DNA of 7,068 bases. It comes from an uncultured bacterium (GTDB lineage: Bacteria > Actinomycetota > Coriobacteriia > Coriobacteriales > Coriobacteriaceae). The position numbers and the translations under genes are program-made. A model generated the notes under the pieces. It was not told the origin of the DNA and made no database searches. It was given only the letters and a program-made list of their open reading frames with translations. Location: assembly GCA_905215115.1 (NCBI GenBank), contig CAJMOP010000102.1, positions 1 through 7,068 on the forward strand. The letters are read 5' to 3'. Below, in pieces: positions 6,253 through 7,068 of the stretch. The stretch's first letter is position 1. Each line of letters opens with the position of its first letter.

Positions 6253-6634
6253 ACGGGTTTCGCCAAGTTGGCCACCGAACGCATTCTGACCGACGTGCTC
6301 GTGTCCCTCTTTGGGCATAGTCATCAACTGCGACCTTGGCAACGGACCGCACGACCCGGGGATCCCTAAGAGCTACTTCCTGAGCGATCGAATCGGCAAG
6401 CATCCGGAGAAGCCGATTAACAAGCGTTCCGCCGCCAACTTATCTCGGCTCCTAGAACTTGAAAAAAGACCCGCCAGTGTGCATGATAAGCAGAGGCCGG
6501 GCAGGTTTACTGACTGCACCTTAACATGTCCCTTCGACTTTGTCTCTGAAATTCTAGAACTTGTGGAGGACGTGGCGCTCGCATTCGTAATTTTATCCTT
6601 CCTTTCACCGACTGACAAAACGATTTACACCTAA
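6253..6634 (+). pseudogene. Possible gene remnant with a frameshift, function unknown
   Basis: From 6253 one frame reads TGFAKLATERILTDVLVSLF, which looks like a genuine amphipathic helix. Near 6312 the sensible reading moves to another frame: INCDLGNGPHDPGIPKSYFL, then SDRIGKHPEKPINKRSAANL and SRLLELE. Beyond about 6470 the frame stays open to 6634, but the composition becomes less convincing. No start codon with a ribosome site is seen, and the piece directly follows a terminator, so it is probably an internal fragment of a lost gene. I do not recognise the family. The remainder, 6635-6757, shows no gene and no convincing promoter. Confidence 0.35.
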
Positions 6635-6757
6635 TTGTGGACATCGCTTACGCGATTTCTCTTTGCTCCTGCATTGATCTCGCTAAACTAATAGCTGCTG
6701 CTACCAGGGCATTTTCTGGTGCACATTCTATTGGCTCCTGCGAAGATCGGAGCGGGT

Positions 6758-7068
6758 ATGTTTGCTGCCGAGTCCTACACCAGCCGTCATTACATTGCGA
6801 TTGTTGCCATGGCCTGCCTATGCGTTTTGCTGGGCGGGCCTTCTTATGCCGCGGGCGCGGAGAGCCTCATCATCGCGGGCGCGACGTACTGCGAGCCGGG
6901 CGTATCGGGCCCCGGCTGGGCCTGGACCGATGCCGACCACCTTGAGCTTAACGGCTACGCGGGCGAGGCCATCGGCGCCGAAGGCGACCTGGTGCTGACG
7001 CTTGCCGGGCAAAACTCCGTGACGGAGTCGCATGCGCCCGATGCGGACATCACGCTGTGCGGCATGGA
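6758..7068 (+). CDS. Secreted surface protein, N-terminal fragment
   Basis: A frame open to the window end, 103 complete codons. GGAG at 6749-6752 is five bases before ATG 6758. Residues 1-32 form a signal peptide: a charged start with R10 and H11, a hydrophobic core at 12-27, and a likely signal peptidase I site after SYA (29-31). The mature part has SLIIAGATYCEPGVSGPGWA at 36-55 and then a W-T-x-x-D...L-x-L-N-G-Y...A-I-x-A-x-G-D-L-x-L-T-L-x-G-x-N-x-V-T pattern at 56-89. That pattern is the first strands of a repeat-rich beta-helix domain often labelled carbohydrate-binding (DUF4353-like) in cell-surface proteins of gut Actinobacteria and Firmicutes. The product would be exported and probably wall-attached, but the C terminus is outside the window. 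Its high GC contrasts with the defence genes, so it probably belongs to the native flank. Confidence 0.72.
   Translation, partial: MFAAESYTSRHYIAIVAMACLCVLLGGPSYAAGAESLIIAGATYCEPGVSGPGWAWTDADHLELNGYAGEAIGAEGDLVLTLAGQNSVTESHAPDADITLCGM

Noticed and set aside
6663..6689. TTGCTC and TAAACT as a promoter for the surface protein
   Set aside because: The spacing is only 15 bases and neither box is close to consensus.
6758..6820. Possible lipobox (VAMAC) in the surface protein
   Set aside because: The cysteine sits in the middle of the hydrophobic core and the -3 residue is not leucine. A signal peptidase I site after SYA fits better.
1..7068. CRISPR array, tRNA gene, insertion sequence or integrase
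   Set aside because: No regularly spaced repeats, no cloverleaf and no transposase or recombinase motifs were seen in any frame, so the island borders cannot be placed from this window.

Overview
The window looks like an accessory defence island on a bacterial chromosome, and the best guess for the host is an actinobacterium of the Coriobacteriia type (Collinsella/Eggerthella-like). That guess rests on the GC-rich right flank, which starts a secreted surface protein of a style common in gut Actinobacteria, and on a GC-rich 58-residue membrane protein on the minus strand. The taxon is an inference. Composition varies sharply: 481-540, inside the first gene, has 15 G+C of 60 bases, while 6841-6900, inside the right-hand surface gene, has 42 of 60. 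This fits horizontally acquired defence genes beside native sequence.

Layout. (a) 1-1880: a complete AIPR-family (abortive phage infection) gene with its own promoter, a strong ribosome binding site and a strong intrinsic terminator. (b) 1880-2640: a short GC-rich stretch with a small minus-strand membrane protein, an isolated 14-bp perfect hairpin and a probably broken minus-strand reading frame. (c) 2633-4533: a compact two-gene CBASS operon. The first gene is a CD-NTase (SMODS nucleotidyltransferase) with a C-terminal AGS-C sensor domain. The second is a 178-residue protein with one membrane helix and a Rossmann-like cytosolic domain, the likely effector. No Cap2/Cap3 or HORMA/TRIP13 genes are present, so the layout is type I-like. 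(d) 4534-6240: two decayed genes, each with a terminator. One is a DUF2513 gene with two frameshifts. The other is a larger gene with several frameshifts and an in-frame stop, whose C-terminal part carries a HEPN-like Rx4H motif. (e) 6241-6757: a further low-confidence coding remnant and non-coding sequence. (f) 6758-7068: the start of a secreted surface protein that runs off the window.

How the genes work together. In the expected scheme the CD-NTase makes a cyclic nucleotide when phage infection is sensed, and the membrane protein binds it and damages the membrane or acts as a Rossmann-domain effector. The AIPR protein has its own promoter and terminator and is a separate defence unit, probably a nuclease-like abortive system. 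The most promising less-known element is the effector: its soluble domain ends in a striking N-F-R-G-R-L-V-N-D motif and I cannot assign it to a named CBASS effector class. The decayed genes downstream suggest an island that keeps intact defence operons while other cargo erodes.
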